Assembly: GCA_019348365.1 (NCBI GenBank)
Contig: JAHWJO010000024.1
Span: forward strand, 1 to 17,673
From: Armatimonadota bacterium
Lineage (GTDB): Bacteria; Armatimonadota; DTGP01; JAHWJO01
DNA: 17,673 nucleotides
Direction: 5' to 3'
The position numbers were made by a program, and so were the translations under genes. Position 1 is the first letter of the stretch. The number at the start of each line of letters is the position of its first letter. The notes below the pieces were generated by a model that did not search any database, had not been told where the DNA came from, and was given only the letters and a program-made list of their open reading frames with translations. Of the stretch, positions 1 through 8,103 are shown in pieces.

Positions 1-166
1 AAAGGCCGAACTCCGCCGCCGCCGGTTGATTCCATCCGTTCAGGTAGAGTTTGCGGCCGTTGACGTAAGTAATCTCACCGGTCGGCGCGAGGTGATCCAG
101 GTAGAGGTCCATGCCGGAGTCGATCTGTTTCAACTCCCCTCCCGGCGAGCGCATCCATAATTCTCC
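1..166 (-). pseudogene. Partial propeller-like coding fragment, paralogous to the neighbouring exported protein; runs off the left edge
   Basis: One minus-strand frame is open to the window edge and reads like real protein, with motifs such as ELWMRSPGGE, APTGEIT and KLYL. These line up with QVWVRSPAGE, GPNGEVI and KLYL in the propeller-like region of the protein encoded at 316-3699. No convincing N-terminus fits between here and that gene: there is no signal peptide, and position 256-294 holds a terminator-like hairpin. An in-frame ATG at 152-154 has a GGAG 8 nt upstream, but it starts inside the region of similarity. I infer a 5'-truncated paralog, or the remnant of a tandem duplication. 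A genuine gene starting at 154 is the alternative. Its C-terminal part lies outside the window. Confidence 0.45.
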
Positions 167-255
167 AGGGGAAGCGGAAGTCTCCCACCGACTCCTCCGT
201 ATCCATTGAGAGGTCCGTCTCCCGGTACCCGGGGCGCGAGGGAGGAGCATGGGAA

Positions 256-294
256 GAGGGAGAGATCTTATCCCGATGTTCCGGTCTCCCCCTC
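256..294 (-). terminator. Hairpin downstream of the large exported protein gene
   Basis: Arms at 256-265 and 285-294 pair over 10 bp with one G-U, around a 19-nt loop, 22 nt past the stop codon of the gene ending at 316. The following tract is pyrimidine-rich (cttccc) but is not a U-run, so intrinsic termination is uncertain. Confidence 0.35.
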
Positions 295-315
295 TATCGT
301 CAGGGCGGGCTGAGC

Positions 316-3300
316 TCAGGGGCAGGCAGGGAACGCCTCGCCGAAGGTGATGTGCCGCAGGATCAGCACCGCGTCCCCCACATTCACCGCTCCCGAACAG
401 TTCACGTCCGCCGCGCTCCTCACGCACCCGTTCGTCGGGACCTCGATCTCCGCCGCCACCCGCAACACGTAGATCGCGTCCCGGATGTCCACCGCCCCAT
501 CCCCGTTCACGTCCCCTTTCCCTCTCGTTTCACACGGCGCCACCATCAGGCTCCCCGGAGCCGTCCGCCCGGCGAGTTCCGTTACCTCTCCCCGCCGGTC
601 CGACACTTCCACCCGCACCGCCTCAATCCGATACTCCGTCCCCGGAGCCGTGGAGGTGGAAGGCGTGAGCTCCAGCCGCAGCACGTCCGCCGGACCCGTC
701 AGCGGGGTCGGGCTGGCCAGGGTGAAGTGCCAGGGGTCGTTCGGATCCGGGGCTACGTTCCAGCCCTGAGTGGCCGCAGTCAGGCGGAAGCGGGGGGCCA
801 GCGGAGGGGCGCCGTCGGGACCGACGGCTTTCAGGCGCAGGTTCAGGCCCGCCACTTCGGAGACGGCTTCGGTCAGGGAGATCATCACCTCCCCGGCTTC
901 CCCGGGTCCGGTCCTGCCGCTGCCGATCACAAGCTGCGGCACGATCACGTTGAGGCTGACGGTAGCGAGGGGGCTCTCCAGCGTCCCGTCGGTGGCTCTG
1001 TAGGTGAAGCTGTCCGATCCGGTGTAGCCGGGAGTGGGCGTGTAGGTCAGGTGCGAAGCCGTGCCGGAGAGGGAGCCGTGCTGCGGCGGGTTGACCACGG
1101 CAAACGTGAGGGGGTCGCCCTCCGCATCGGTGGCGGAGAGTTGGAAGGAGAGGGAGCGGTCCCGGAAGGTGAGGAGGGCGAGATCCAGAGCTTGGGGCGG
1201 GTCATTGACGGGAGTGACGGTGAGGGAGACGGTGGCGGTGTTGCTGTCGGCCTTCCCATCATGGGCTTTGAAGGTGAACGAATCGCTCCCGTGAAAATCT
1301 TTCGCGGGGGTGTAGGTGATCTGGTTGCCGCTTACAGCGCTGAGGGTGCCGTGGGACGGACCCGTCACAACGGAGTAGGTGAGGGGATCGTTCTCCGGGT
1401 CCGAAGCGGCCAGGGTGAGAGTGACGGGGGTGTCCTCGGCAGTGGCCGCGCTCTGATCCTGAGCCACCGGCAGGTCATTGACCGGAGCGACGGCGAGCGT
1501 CACCGTCGCCGTATTGCTGTCCCATGTGCCGTCGTTCGCCCGGAAGGTGAACTGATCCGGGCCGTGGTAGTTCGGGTGCGGGGTGTAGGTGAGGTGGGGG
1601 GCCGTGCCGGATAGAACGCCGTGGGCAGGCGGCGTCAGGACGACGTACGTCAGAGGTTCTCCGGCGCCGGGGTCCGAGGCGGTGAGGGGGATCGCTTTCG
1701 GGGCGTCTTCGTCCAGCGCGATGTTCTGATCCTGAGCGACGGGAGCGGTGCGATTGAGCTTGAGCGTGAGGGTCTGGGGGGAGGAGGCGTTGCCCGCTTT
1801 ATCGACGGCATGGTAACTGACGGTCGTGAGCCCCTCCGTAGAGATTATGAAAGAGGCGGTATCCCCGTTCACCGTCGTCGAAGGAATAGGCTGAGCGCCG
1901 GTCGCCGAGTACTGGATGTGAGCCGGGCCGGAACCGGCATCGGAAGCCGTGAGGGTGAGGGTGACATCGCCGGTGTTCCACCCCCGGTCGTTCGGGGCCG
2001 GCGTGGCGGTCGCGGTGACGGTGGGAGGGGCCCTGTCTTCGTCGCTCCCGATAACAAAGAGGCTGCCCCCGGCTTTGAGATGCGGTTGCCCGCTCTGCCA
2101 GAAGATCTCGCCGAGGTTGAATCCGATCTCTGTTTCTGTCTTTGCGTTGAAGTCGGTCAGATAAAGTTTATGAGCCCCGAACTTGTAATACACTGAGGTG
2201 ACAGGACGGCCAAAGATGACCTCCCCATTCGGGCCCAGCGCCTTGAGGCCCGCTCCTTCAGCGAAGAAGCTCACCTTCCGGGTCTCGCCGGCGGGGGATC
2301 GCACCCAAACCTGGTTCTTGCTGCTGGGATCTTTTGCCTGATACGCAATCCAGCCATTGTTCAACTGCACCGGGGCGGGAAAAACGGAAGGGTCCGGAAT
2401 CACGGTAGCGAGGCGGATGTTCCCGGCGGGCGTATGCTGATAGAGGGTGTAATCGGTCGAGGTATTCGTTTCGATATAAACGATGTTCACGCCGTCGGTC
2501 CGGGCATATCCCTCCTTTGGCTGGGCGATCTGGATCAGAGATCCCGATCTCCACAGGAGGAGGTCATACGTCCCGGATGGATTCGTACTCACATATCTCT
2601 TCAGCAGCACGTCGCCATTCGGGCCAACGTCGGTGGGATTGATATAAGGCTGCGTGGTGATCGTGGTCTCCGCCCCGGTCACCAGGTTCCGAAGGCGGAT
2701 CTCGCTGCTGAGATTCTTCAAAACGGCATAATCCCCCTTGACCCATAACTGATCATAATTTCCGACCGGGATCCGCTGGCCGTCTCGCCACTCGTAAACA
2801 GTCGAACCCGATTTATAGATCGCGCCCCGGGGAGTCAAGTAGGCGTAAGGGGTTCCGTTGGTGTCATTCGGATCGATCGCCACATCTTCTCCGGTCCTCC
2901 GATCCCGAATGCGCAGGGCGTTCACTTTCAATTCTGAGGGGGCTCCCTCGGTCTGGTAGAGGAGGCGTTCGGGCGTCACATCCCGGATGTACGTGGCCGG
3001 AACTTTCTCCAATTGCCGGAAGCCCTTGTCCGGCACGACGGTGATCGGGACCGTCTTCCAGATCCGCAGCGAGGAGGTTCCTGCAAACACCGCCACCTTA
3101 TAGTCGCCCAGTGGGAGGTGAGATGTGGGCCGGACCACGTCCAGCTTGAGCACCCCCGGCGACTCCACGCAGGAGGGCATGCTGGCATCGCACCGGGCAA
3201 AAAAGGGCGTGCGATGCCCCGGATCGATCTCCGTCTCGATGTAGTCGCAGCTCCGGCATCGCGCGGTCACGCGCAGCTCGGATCGGGCGATCTCGCCGGG

Positions 3301-3699
3301 CTGGGGGGCGATGATTTCGATGGTGGGACGGATGAGGGTGAACGTCACCGAGTCCGTCGCCACATTGCCTCGCTGGTCTTCCACCCGCGCGGTGGCTGTG
3401 TACTCCCCGGAAGGCATATCAGTGAAGCTGACCGACCGTACGAACTGCTGGTACTCCTTGACACTGGTATTGAGCTGGACGGAGTAAGTCTTGACCGCGT
3501 AGGTAGTTTGCAATTGCGCGAAGACCAACACGTACCCGAACTCATTCGTGATCACTTGCCCGGGAGTGGGGGAGGTGATCTGGAGCGTCAGCTGGGCCTG
3601 CGCCCGCGAAGGGAGAAAGAGAAAGGACAACAGGAAGCCGACAAAAACGGCCCTCCACAGCGGCAGGCACAGGCGACGGACGGCAGAGCGAGCGGTCAT
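316..3699 (-). CDS. Exported multidomain protein: Ig-like, propeller-like, three cadherin-like, cohesin-like and dockerin domains
   Basis: An exported, probably extracellular or surface protein of 1127 residues. I chose the ATG at 3697-3699 because it directly precedes a clear signal peptide: RR, a hydrophobic FVGFLLSFLFLP core, and cleavage near AQAQ at about residue 36. The frame stays open 53 codons further upstream, but that stretch is highly charged and does not look secreted. Approximate domain order: two Ig-like domains (38-224), a propeller-like region resembling TolB repeats (227-552), an Ig/OmpL47-like domain (558-650), three cadherin-like repeats with the signatures EDTPV, DPENDPLTY and GSDSFTF (653-920), a cohesin-like domain (922-1053), and a type I dockerin (1059-1127). 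The dockerin's first calcium loop is GDVNGDGAVDIRDA and the second is DVNCSGAVNVGDA. Cysteines cluster in the second Ig domain and around the dockerin. No catalytic domain is visible, so scaffolding or adhesion is the likeliest role. Confidence 0.85.
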   Translation of the reverse strand: MTARSAVRRLCLPLWRAVFVGFLLSFLFLPSRAQAQLTLQITSPTPGQVITNEFGYVLVFAQLQTTYAVKTYSVQLNTSVKEYQQFVRSVSFTDMPSGEYTATARVEDQRGNVATDSVTFTLIRPTIEIIAPQPGEIARSELRVTARCRSCDYIETEIDPGHRTPFFARCDASMPSCVESPGVLKLDVVRPTSHLPLGDYKVAVFAGTSSLRIWKTVPITVVPDKGFRQLEKVPATYIRDVTPERLLYQTEGAPSELKVNALRIRDRRTGEDVAIDPNDTNGTPYAYLTPRGAIYKSGSTVYEWRDGQRIPVGNYDQLWVKGDYAVLKNLSSEIRLRNLVTGAETTITTQPYINPTDVGPNGDVLLKRYVSTNPSGTYDLLLWRSGSLIQIAQPKEGYARTDGVNIVYIETNTSTDYTLYQHTPAGNIRLATVIPDPSVFPAPVQLNNGWIAYQAKDPSSKNQVWVRSPAGETRKVSFFAEGAGLKALGPNGEVIFGRPVTSVYYKFGAHKLYLTDFNAKTETEIGFNLGEIFWQSGQPHLKAGGSLFVIGSDEDRAPPTVTATATPAPNDRGWNTGDVTLTLTASDAGSGPAHIQYSATGAQPIPSTTVNGDTASFIISTEGLTTVSYHAVDKAGNASSPQTLTLKLNRTAPVAQDQNIALDEDAPKAIPLTASDPGAGEPLTYVVLTPPAHGVLSGTAPHLTYTPHPNYHGPDQFTFRANDGTWDSNTATVTLAVAPVNDLPVAQDQSAATAEDTPVTLTLAASDPENDPLTYSVVTGPSHGTLSAVSGNQITYTPAKDFHGSDSFTFKAHDGKADSNTATVSLTVTPVNDPPQALDLALLTFRDRSLSFQLSATDAEGDPLTFAVVNPPQHGSLSGTASHLTYTPTPGYTGSDSFTYRATDGTLESPLATVSLNVIVPQLVIGSGRTGPGEAGEVMISLTEAVSEVAGLNLRLKAVGPDGAPPLAPRFRLTAATQGWNVAPDPNDPWHFTLASPTPLTGPADVLRLELTPSTSTAPGTEYRIEAVRVEVSDRRGEVTELAGRTAPGSLMVAPCETRGKGDVNGDGAVDIRDAIYVLRVAAEIEVPTNGCVRSAADVNCSGAVNVGDAVLILRHITFGEAFPACP

Positions 3700-4007
3700 C
3701 AGCGTTTCTTGCCTTTCTAACAGGTCTTCCTGTCGATTTTTCTCATCGGGTGCATGAATGCAAGCCTCGGGAGATCGGGAGACGAGCCCCTCTTCTTCTG
3801 ACCGTTGCTCCGCTCGCTTTGTTTCCTCCCATTGCCTCAATTTTGCAGAACGCCTCATAGCGCGGAACAGCCATGTTCCTATTCATCCTTAACGCGCAAC
3901 CTGCCTTCCTCTCCCTCCCGCAGCTCCTTCTTCGCTCACGCTCTTCCCCTTGCGGCCCGGCACCTGGAGGCGTATCCGTCGAGGCTGACCGCAGCAACAC
4001 CGAGACG

Positions 4008-4166
4008 ATGATCTTCACCGCGTGGGAGCGTGGGATGGAAATGGAGCTGACCCCCACGCCATTTGGGGGTGAATTCGAGGATCAATTCAATGATCGCTTA
4101 GAGGAGTACATCACTGTCGCGCGTGGATGGGCATCCCGGCATGCAGCCCGTCTGGCCGATCCGTAG
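4008..4166 (+). CDS. Possible small hypothetical protein, 52 aa
   Basis: A short frame whose product has a fairly natural, acidic composition, including GGEFEDQFNDRLEEYITVAR, which could form an amphipathic helix. It is the only stretch in this gap that reads like protein. The ribosome binding site is weak (a GAG a few bases upstream), and I recognise no family. It could equally be the tail of a decayed gene or a chance frame in GC-rich DNA. Confidence 0.22.
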   Translation: MIFTAWERGMEMELTPTPFGGEFEDQFNDRLEEYITVARGWASRHAARLADP

Positions 4167-4335
4167 GGCGCATTTCAAAATGATCAAGATCGACACCCGG
4201 CGACAAGACTCACTACGGATACGGTTCATATGAACGAAACCGGCAATCAGCTGAAGGAGCGGAGGGCTCCTCGCTCCGCGCATGCCGGATGCCCGGACCG
4301 GCGAAGTCTTCCGACTCTGATTCGCAAAGCAGAGC

Positions 4336-4388
4336 GTTGGGAAATTGGGGAGGGGCCGGAGGAGGGTTTAACTCCCTAATTTCCCAAC
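4336..4388. repeat. 17-bp inverted repeat downstream of the ABC1 kinase gene
   Basis: Arms at 4336-4352 (GTTGGGAAATTGGGGAG) and 4372-4388 are complementary except for one G-T position, around a 19-nt GC-rich loop. The repeat lies 6 nt past the kinase stop codon, so the hairpin would form at the 3' end of that transcript. No U-run follows on the minus strand. The same TTGG-AAATT-GGGGAG wording recurs near 17505-17541, which points to a dispersed intergenic repeat that may also serve as an mRNA end. Confidence 0.55.
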
Positions 4389-4394
4389 TTCCCC

Positions 4395-6110
4395 TCATGA
4401 CTTCTGCTTGCGTTCGCTTCGTACGTCGTGGTCCGAGAGGAGGATGGAGATGACGAGCCAAACGCCGCCGCCCGCCGCCAGCATGAAGAGGATCATCGCC
4501 AGGCCGGGGTAGCCCCAGATCTGAAAGCGCGTCTGCACCTGCATGAGCATGGCCGCGCCGATGATCAACGACGCCAGGATCAGGCCCGTCGTGATCCGGT
4601 TCGCGATCTTTTGGAATCCATCGATCAGGGTCAGCTCGTCGATGGCCTCGACGTGGATTCTCAAGTTGTTGTTGGCGACGGCATCGAGGATCTTGTTCAC
4701 CCGTCCGGGCAATTCCTGGGTGAACTCGCGGGCTTCCATGGCGGTGGAGAAGAGGTTGCTCGGAGACATGCTCTTGAAGATCTGCCGCCGGGTGATCTCC
4801 GTCCCGTACTCCCGGATCGCTTCGTTCGGGTCGAAATTCGGGTCGAGGGTGCGCCCAATCTCGTCGAGGTTGAGCAGGGCTTTGCTCAACATCGTCAGCT
4901 CCGACGGAATCCGGATCCCGCTGTCGCCGGAGACCTTCGAGAGATCGGCCATCACCTGCCCGATCTTGAAATTCGCGACGGTGACGTTCTGGTTTTGGTT
5001 CACCAGGTCGGCGACCCGTTTTTTATAGGTCTTCTCGTTGAAGTCCTCCGTTTGTTCCCCGATACGCATGGCGATCTCGGCGGCTTCGTCGGCCCGGCCT
5101 TCGCTGACGGCGAGGAGGAATTTCAGGATCTCCTGCTGTTTCACGGGGCCGAGGTAACCGATCATCCCGAGATCGATCAGGGCCACCTTTCCGTCGTCGG
5201 TGAGGAGGATGTTGCCGGGATGCGGGTCGGCGTGGAAGATCCCGTCCACGAGGATCATCTTCAGGTACGCCCGGAAGACCTGCTCCGCCATCTCCTTCCC
5301 GTCGATCTCCATGCGGCCCAGGGGACTGAGGGCGGTGATCTTTTTCCCTCTGATGTAGTCCATCGTCAGGACGCGGGACGTCGAGAAATCCAGGACGGGG
5401 CGGGGTACGACGATCCGGTCGAATTCCTCCAGGTTCTCCCCGATCTGGAGAAGGTTCTGCGCTTCCTGCTGGTAATCCAGCTCCCGCAGGAGATTCTTCT
5501 GGAACTCCTCCAGCGACTCGCTGAAGCGGAATTTTCGCCCGAGGTCCGTCGCACTGTCCGCGAGGGCAGCAACGTTCCGCAGCACCTCCATGTCTTCTTC
5601 GACCCGTTCGCGGATGTCGGGGCGCTGCACCTTCACCACCACGGGACGGCCGTCCCGCAGGACGGCGCGGTGGACCTGCCCGAGCGAAGCGGTGGCGAGC
5701 GGCTCAGCGTCGAATTCCTGATAGGCTTTGGAGATGCGGACTCCCAGCTCGCTCTGGATCGTCTCCTCAATAGCGTCAAAGGAGACGGGGGCCAGCTCGT
5801 CCTGCAGCCGGGAGAGCGCCTTGACGTAATCCGGGGGGAGGAGGTCGGTGCGGGAGGAGAGCACCTGCCCGAGCTTCACGAAGATCGGCCCCATCTTTTC
5901 GAGATCGTGGGCGAGATCTTCGGCTTTGGGATCGACGGGCGCATCTTCATCAGCCTTGTGGCCGTTTTTATGGCCGTCGCCACCGGAGAGCATGCTTTCG
6001 AGGCCGGAATCCTTCAGGAGGTCGCCCCGGCCGTACTTCATGTACAGGCGCGCGAGTTCCTGGTACCGATGGAGATGCTTGAAATGTTCGGGGGTGAGCG
6101 TGAAGGCCAA
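4395..6110 (-). CDS. ABC1/UbiB-type atypical kinase, membrane-anchored
   Basis: A 571-residue member of the ABC1/UbiB (ADCK) protein-kinase-like family, linked in other organisms to ubiquinone and other isoprenoid lipid metabolism. Visible motifs: the family KxGQ as KLGQ (79-82), the alanine-rich loop equivalent ATASLGQVH (139-147), the ATP-binding lysine in VVVKVQRP (K160), the catalytic HADPHPGN (293-300), and the metal-binding DLG (313-315). Two C-terminal transmembrane helices (about 508-527 and 535-559) are typical of bacterial members. I chose the TTG at 6108-6110 because GGAGG lies exactly 6 nt upstream and the protein then starts just before the family N-terminus (HRYQELARLYMKYG). A longer frame reaches an ATG at 6165-6167 and a TTG at 6185, but lacks a good binding site. 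The substrate is unknown; the family is clear. Confidence 0.92.
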   Translation of the reverse strand: MAFTLTPEHFKHLHRYQELARLYMKYGRGDLLKDSGLESMLSGGDGHKNGHKADEDAPVDPKAEDLAHDLEKMGPIFVKLGQVLSSRTDLLPPDYVKALSRLQDELAPVSFDAIEETIQSELGVRISKAYQEFDAEPLATASLGQVHRAVLRDGRPVVVKVQRPDIRERVEEDMEVLRNVAALADSATDLGRKFRFSESLEEFQKNLLRELDYQQEAQNLLQIGENLEEFDRIVVPRPVLDFSTSRVLTMDYIRGKKITALSPLGRMEIDGKEMAEQVFRAYLKMILVDGIFHADPHPGNILLTDDGKVALIDLGMIGYLGPVKQQEILKFLLAVSEGRADEAAEIAMRIGEQTEDFNEKTYKKRVADLVNQNQNVTVANFKIGQVMADLSKVSGDSGIRIPSELTMLSKALLNLDEIGRTLDPNFDPNEAIREYGTEITRRQIFKSMSPSNLFSTAMEAREFTQELPGRVNKILDAVANNNLRIHVEAIDELTLIDGFQKIANRITTGLILASLIIGAAMLMQVQTRFQIWGYPGLAMILFMLAAGGGVWLVISILLSDHDVRSERKQKS

Positions 6111-6121
6111 AGAGGTCCTCC
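6111..6121 (-). promoter_or_regulatory. Strong ribosome binding site that decides a TTG start
   Basis: GGAGG (complement of 6117-6121), a 6-nt spacer, then TTG at 6108-6110. The upstream in-frame ATG at 6165-6167 has no comparable site. Confidence 0.6.
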
Positions 6122-6183
6122 GGCGAGGCTCCCCTTGTAGACAATGGGAGCGACAGATCGCCGACATGTGAGTTTGGGAGCAC

Positions 6184-6209
6184 AATTCAGAACTATTTAG
6201 AAGCTGAAT
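6184..6209. repeat. Small inverted repeat between the DUF4177-like and kinase genes
   Basis: AATTCAG (6184-6190) and CTGAATT (6203-6209) form a perfect 7-bp stem around a 12-nt AT-rich loop. It lies upstream of the kinase gene and downstream of the small gene, so it could be a regulatory dyad or an mRNA end. There is no U-run. Confidence 0.3.
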
Positions 6210-6268
6210 TATTGTTCCGAATGGCGGGACATCTTAAACCGGAGGCCTCGCGGGCTGTTCCTACACTA

Positions 6269-6487
6269 TCACTCGCCCCCTTCGACACGCTGCTTCAGGA
6301 TGACGGTCGAGACCATCATGGACCCGTTCCAAACCTCCGAGAGCGCCTCGAATTCCCAGCCCTCCCCGGCGTAATCGTTCAGAACCGCTTCCAGGTCGTG
6401 TTCGGGGCGGCCGGGGGGCGGGGCCATGCCCCAGCGCCCCCAACCGGTCCGATGATGATAGAGCACGAGATATTCCCACTTCGCCAT
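6269..6487 (-). CDS. Small DUF4177-like protein
   Basis: A 72-residue protein with the layout of DUF4177: MAKWEYLVLY at the start, a central LEAVLNDYAGEGWEFEAL (the family L-N..G.EGWE motif), and a closing STVILKQ strand. Members are small soluble proteins with no established biochemical role. I chose the ATG at 6485-6487 because GGGGAG lies 5 nt upstream and WEY follows at once, as in the family. A TTG six codons earlier has no binding site. It is 97 bp downstream of the dockerin protease on the same strand, but a terminator-like hairpin lies between them, so co-transcription is partial at best. Confidence 0.75.
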   Translation of the reverse strand: MAKWEYLVLYHHRTGWGRWGMAPPPGRPEHDLEAVLNDYAGEGWEFEALSEVWNGSMMVSTVILKQRVEGGE

Positions 6488-6502
6488 GACGGCTCCCCGA
6501 TG

Positions 6503-6541
6503 CAAAAGGAGGAGATCCCGATTTCCTCATCAGGATCTCCT
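6503..6541 (-). terminator. Intrinsic terminator after the subtilisin gene
   Basis: On the minus strand a 9-bp stem AGGAGATCC / GGATCTCCT (6533-6541 with 6510-6518) has a 14-nt loop. It is followed by CCTTTT (6503-6508), about 43 nt past the protease stop. The U-run is short but well placed. Confidence 0.6.
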
Positions 6542-6584
6542 TCCAGGTTGGGGATGTTTTCCGTTCTGATGTTCAGCGATGCCT

Positions 6585-8024
6585 CTAGAATCCGGCGTCG
6601 AGCTTCGCCACGACGCGGAGGATCTTGATCGCGTCGTTCACGTTCACCGATCCGTCCTTCACCACATCCGCCGCCTGGGCCTGCTCCGGGGTCAGCTCCT
6701 TGATCTGGACCGCCACCTGGAGAGTTAGGACCGCGTCCGATACGTCCACCTGCTTGTCGAGGTTGACATCTCCCGGAAGCGCCGTATCGAATCGGTAGTT
6801 GATCGCGGCCAAGGAATCCACCCGCCCGAAGCCGAATTCCTTGTCTTTCCCTTCCGGCCCCAGATCGACCGCCGTCTTTTCTATCGCTTCCCGGACCTGA
6901 TCCGCCGTGTAGTTCGGATGGGCCGACCAGACCAGCGCGGCCACGCCGGAGACGAGCGGCGTCGCCATCGAGGTCCCCTGCACGCCCTTGAAGCCACCTT
7001 TCGCCAGCGGGTAGGTGCTGTATATCCAGGCGAGGGGGTTATCCGGGACTTCATCATCGCTGGTGACCCCGCCCGGAGCCGCGACGGAGACGTAATCCTG
7101 GATTTGCGAGAAGGGCGAGCGCGTATCGTTCTGAGCAAGGGCCCCGACCGCCATCACGCCGGGGTACGCAGCGGGGTAGCTGATGGGATTGCCTTCCTCC
7201 GCCTCGTTGCCCGCCGCCGCCAGGATCAGGCCGTTCCGGTCCCTCACGTATTTAATCGCATCGGTGGTGACGGTAGTCGTGTCGGCTTCTTCCCCTCCGA
7301 GGCTGAGGTTGAAGATCTTCGCGCCGCGATCCGCCCCCCAGACCATTCCCTTCGCAATGTCGCTGTCTGCCATGCTTCCATCCGCGCCGGAGACCTTGAT
7401 CGGCATGATCTTTGCACCCCAGCTCACTCCCGCAATCCCGATCTCGTTGTTGGACATGGCCGCTGCCAGCCCCGCCACATGGGTCCCGTGCCCGTCCGCA
7501 TCGGTGGGCGGCTCCGCTTCGTTCACGGGATTGTAGCCGGGCACCAGCTTATCCTTCAGATCCGGGTGCTCCAGGTCGATCCCGGAGTCGAGGACGGCGA
7601 TGGTGATCTCCTCTGAACCGGTGGTGATGTCCCACGCCTCCGGCACCCGCATTTTGGAGAGATACCACTGGTGAGTGGCGAAGAAGAGGTCGTTCGAGGT
7701 GCCGAGCGGGCGGAAGAGCGTGTCTACAATCGCGTAGGCCACCTCCGGGCGAGCTTCCAGGCGGCTCGTCCATTCTCTTTCCTGCCCGGCCGGGACGGCG
7801 AGCACTTCGACCTGGATCTGCGGGATACGCTCGATGCGAGAGAGGCCGGTCTGGGCGAGGAGGCGCGATGCATCCGCTCCCGCCTGGAGGCGCACCAGCA
7901 CGCGACCGGGCTTGTAGGAGGGAGCCGGGGGAGGGGCGAAAAGGCCGGTGGAAATCCCGGCGTGCGCGGATGCGGAAACCGCTGCCGCAAGGATCAGCGA
8001 GGCGCAGAACTTTTTGAGATTCAT
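6585..8024 (-). CDS. Exported subtilisin-like (S8) serine protease with C-terminal dockerin
   Basis: A 479-residue secreted peptidase. The ATG at 8022-8024 has GGAG 4 nt upstream and starts a signal peptide (MNLKKF, then a hydrophobic stretch ending ASAHA at about 22). A longer frame starting 8 codons earlier would put charged residues ahead of it. An inhibitor-like propeptide follows (about 38-105). The S8 catalytic residues are visible: Asp146 in VLDSGIDLEHPDL, His179 in DGHGTHVAG, oxyanion Asn273 in AAAGN, and Ser352 in GTSMATPLVSG. All are intact, so it should be active. Residues 417-479 form a type I dockerin with two duplicated segments, GDVNLDKQVDVSDAV and ADVVKDGSVNVNDAI. The second has Val where the first calcium loop has Asn. 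The dockerin suggests docking onto a cohesin-bearing partner, such as the protein at 316-3699. Confidence 0.93.
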   Translation of the reverse strand: MNLKKFCASLILAAAVSASAHAGISTGLFAPPPAPSYKPGRVLVRLQAGADASRLLAQTGLSRIERIPQIQVEVLAVPAGQEREWTSRLEARPEVAYAIVDTLFRPLGTSNDLFFATHQWYLSKMRVPEAWDITTGSEEITIAVLDSGIDLEHPDLKDKLVPGYNPVNEAEPPTDADGHGTHVAGLAAAMSNNEIGIAGVSWGAKIMPIKVSGADGSMADSDIAKGMVWGADRGAKIFNLSLGGEEADTTTVTTDAIKYVRDRNGLILAAAGNEAEEGNPISYPAAYPGVMAVGALAQNDTRSPFSQIQDYVSVAAPGGVTSDDEVPDNPLAWIYSTYPLAKGGFKGVQGTSMATPLVSGVAALVWSAHPNYTADQVREAIEKTAVDLGPEGKDKEFGFGRVDSLAAINYRFDTALPGDVNLDKQVDVSDAVLTLQVAVQIKELTPEQAQAADVVKDGSVNVNDAIKILRVVAKLDAGF

Positions 8025-8103
8025 TTTTCTCCGATAAAGCCCGATCAAGAAGTAACTGAGAGAAGAAGCAGATATAGAGGAGACGCTAAGGATCTACTCT
8101 GCC

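Larger units (their letters stand above)
3700..4394. other. Gap of about 695 bp between the large exported gene and the ABC1 kinase gene
   Basis: The part next to the exported gene (3700-3860) is open in that gene's frame but looks like its 5' leader. It contains a small ACAGG/CCTGT hairpin near 3720-3736. The middle holds a possible short plus-strand reading frame (4008-4166). The far end holds a 17-bp inverted repeat (4336-4388). I see no transposase or RNA gene. Confidence 0.5.

Noticed and set aside
352..1614. Long plus-strand open frame opposite the large exported protein gene
   Set aside because: It is Arg/Gly-rich with no domain signature. The opposite strand encodes clear cadherin-like, cohesin-like and dockerin modules. 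GC-rich DNA commonly gives open antisense frames.
4428..6140. 570-codon plus-strand frame opposite the ABC1 kinase gene
   Set aside because: The minus strand carries every ABC1 motif, while the plus-strand product is a low-complexity antisense translation.
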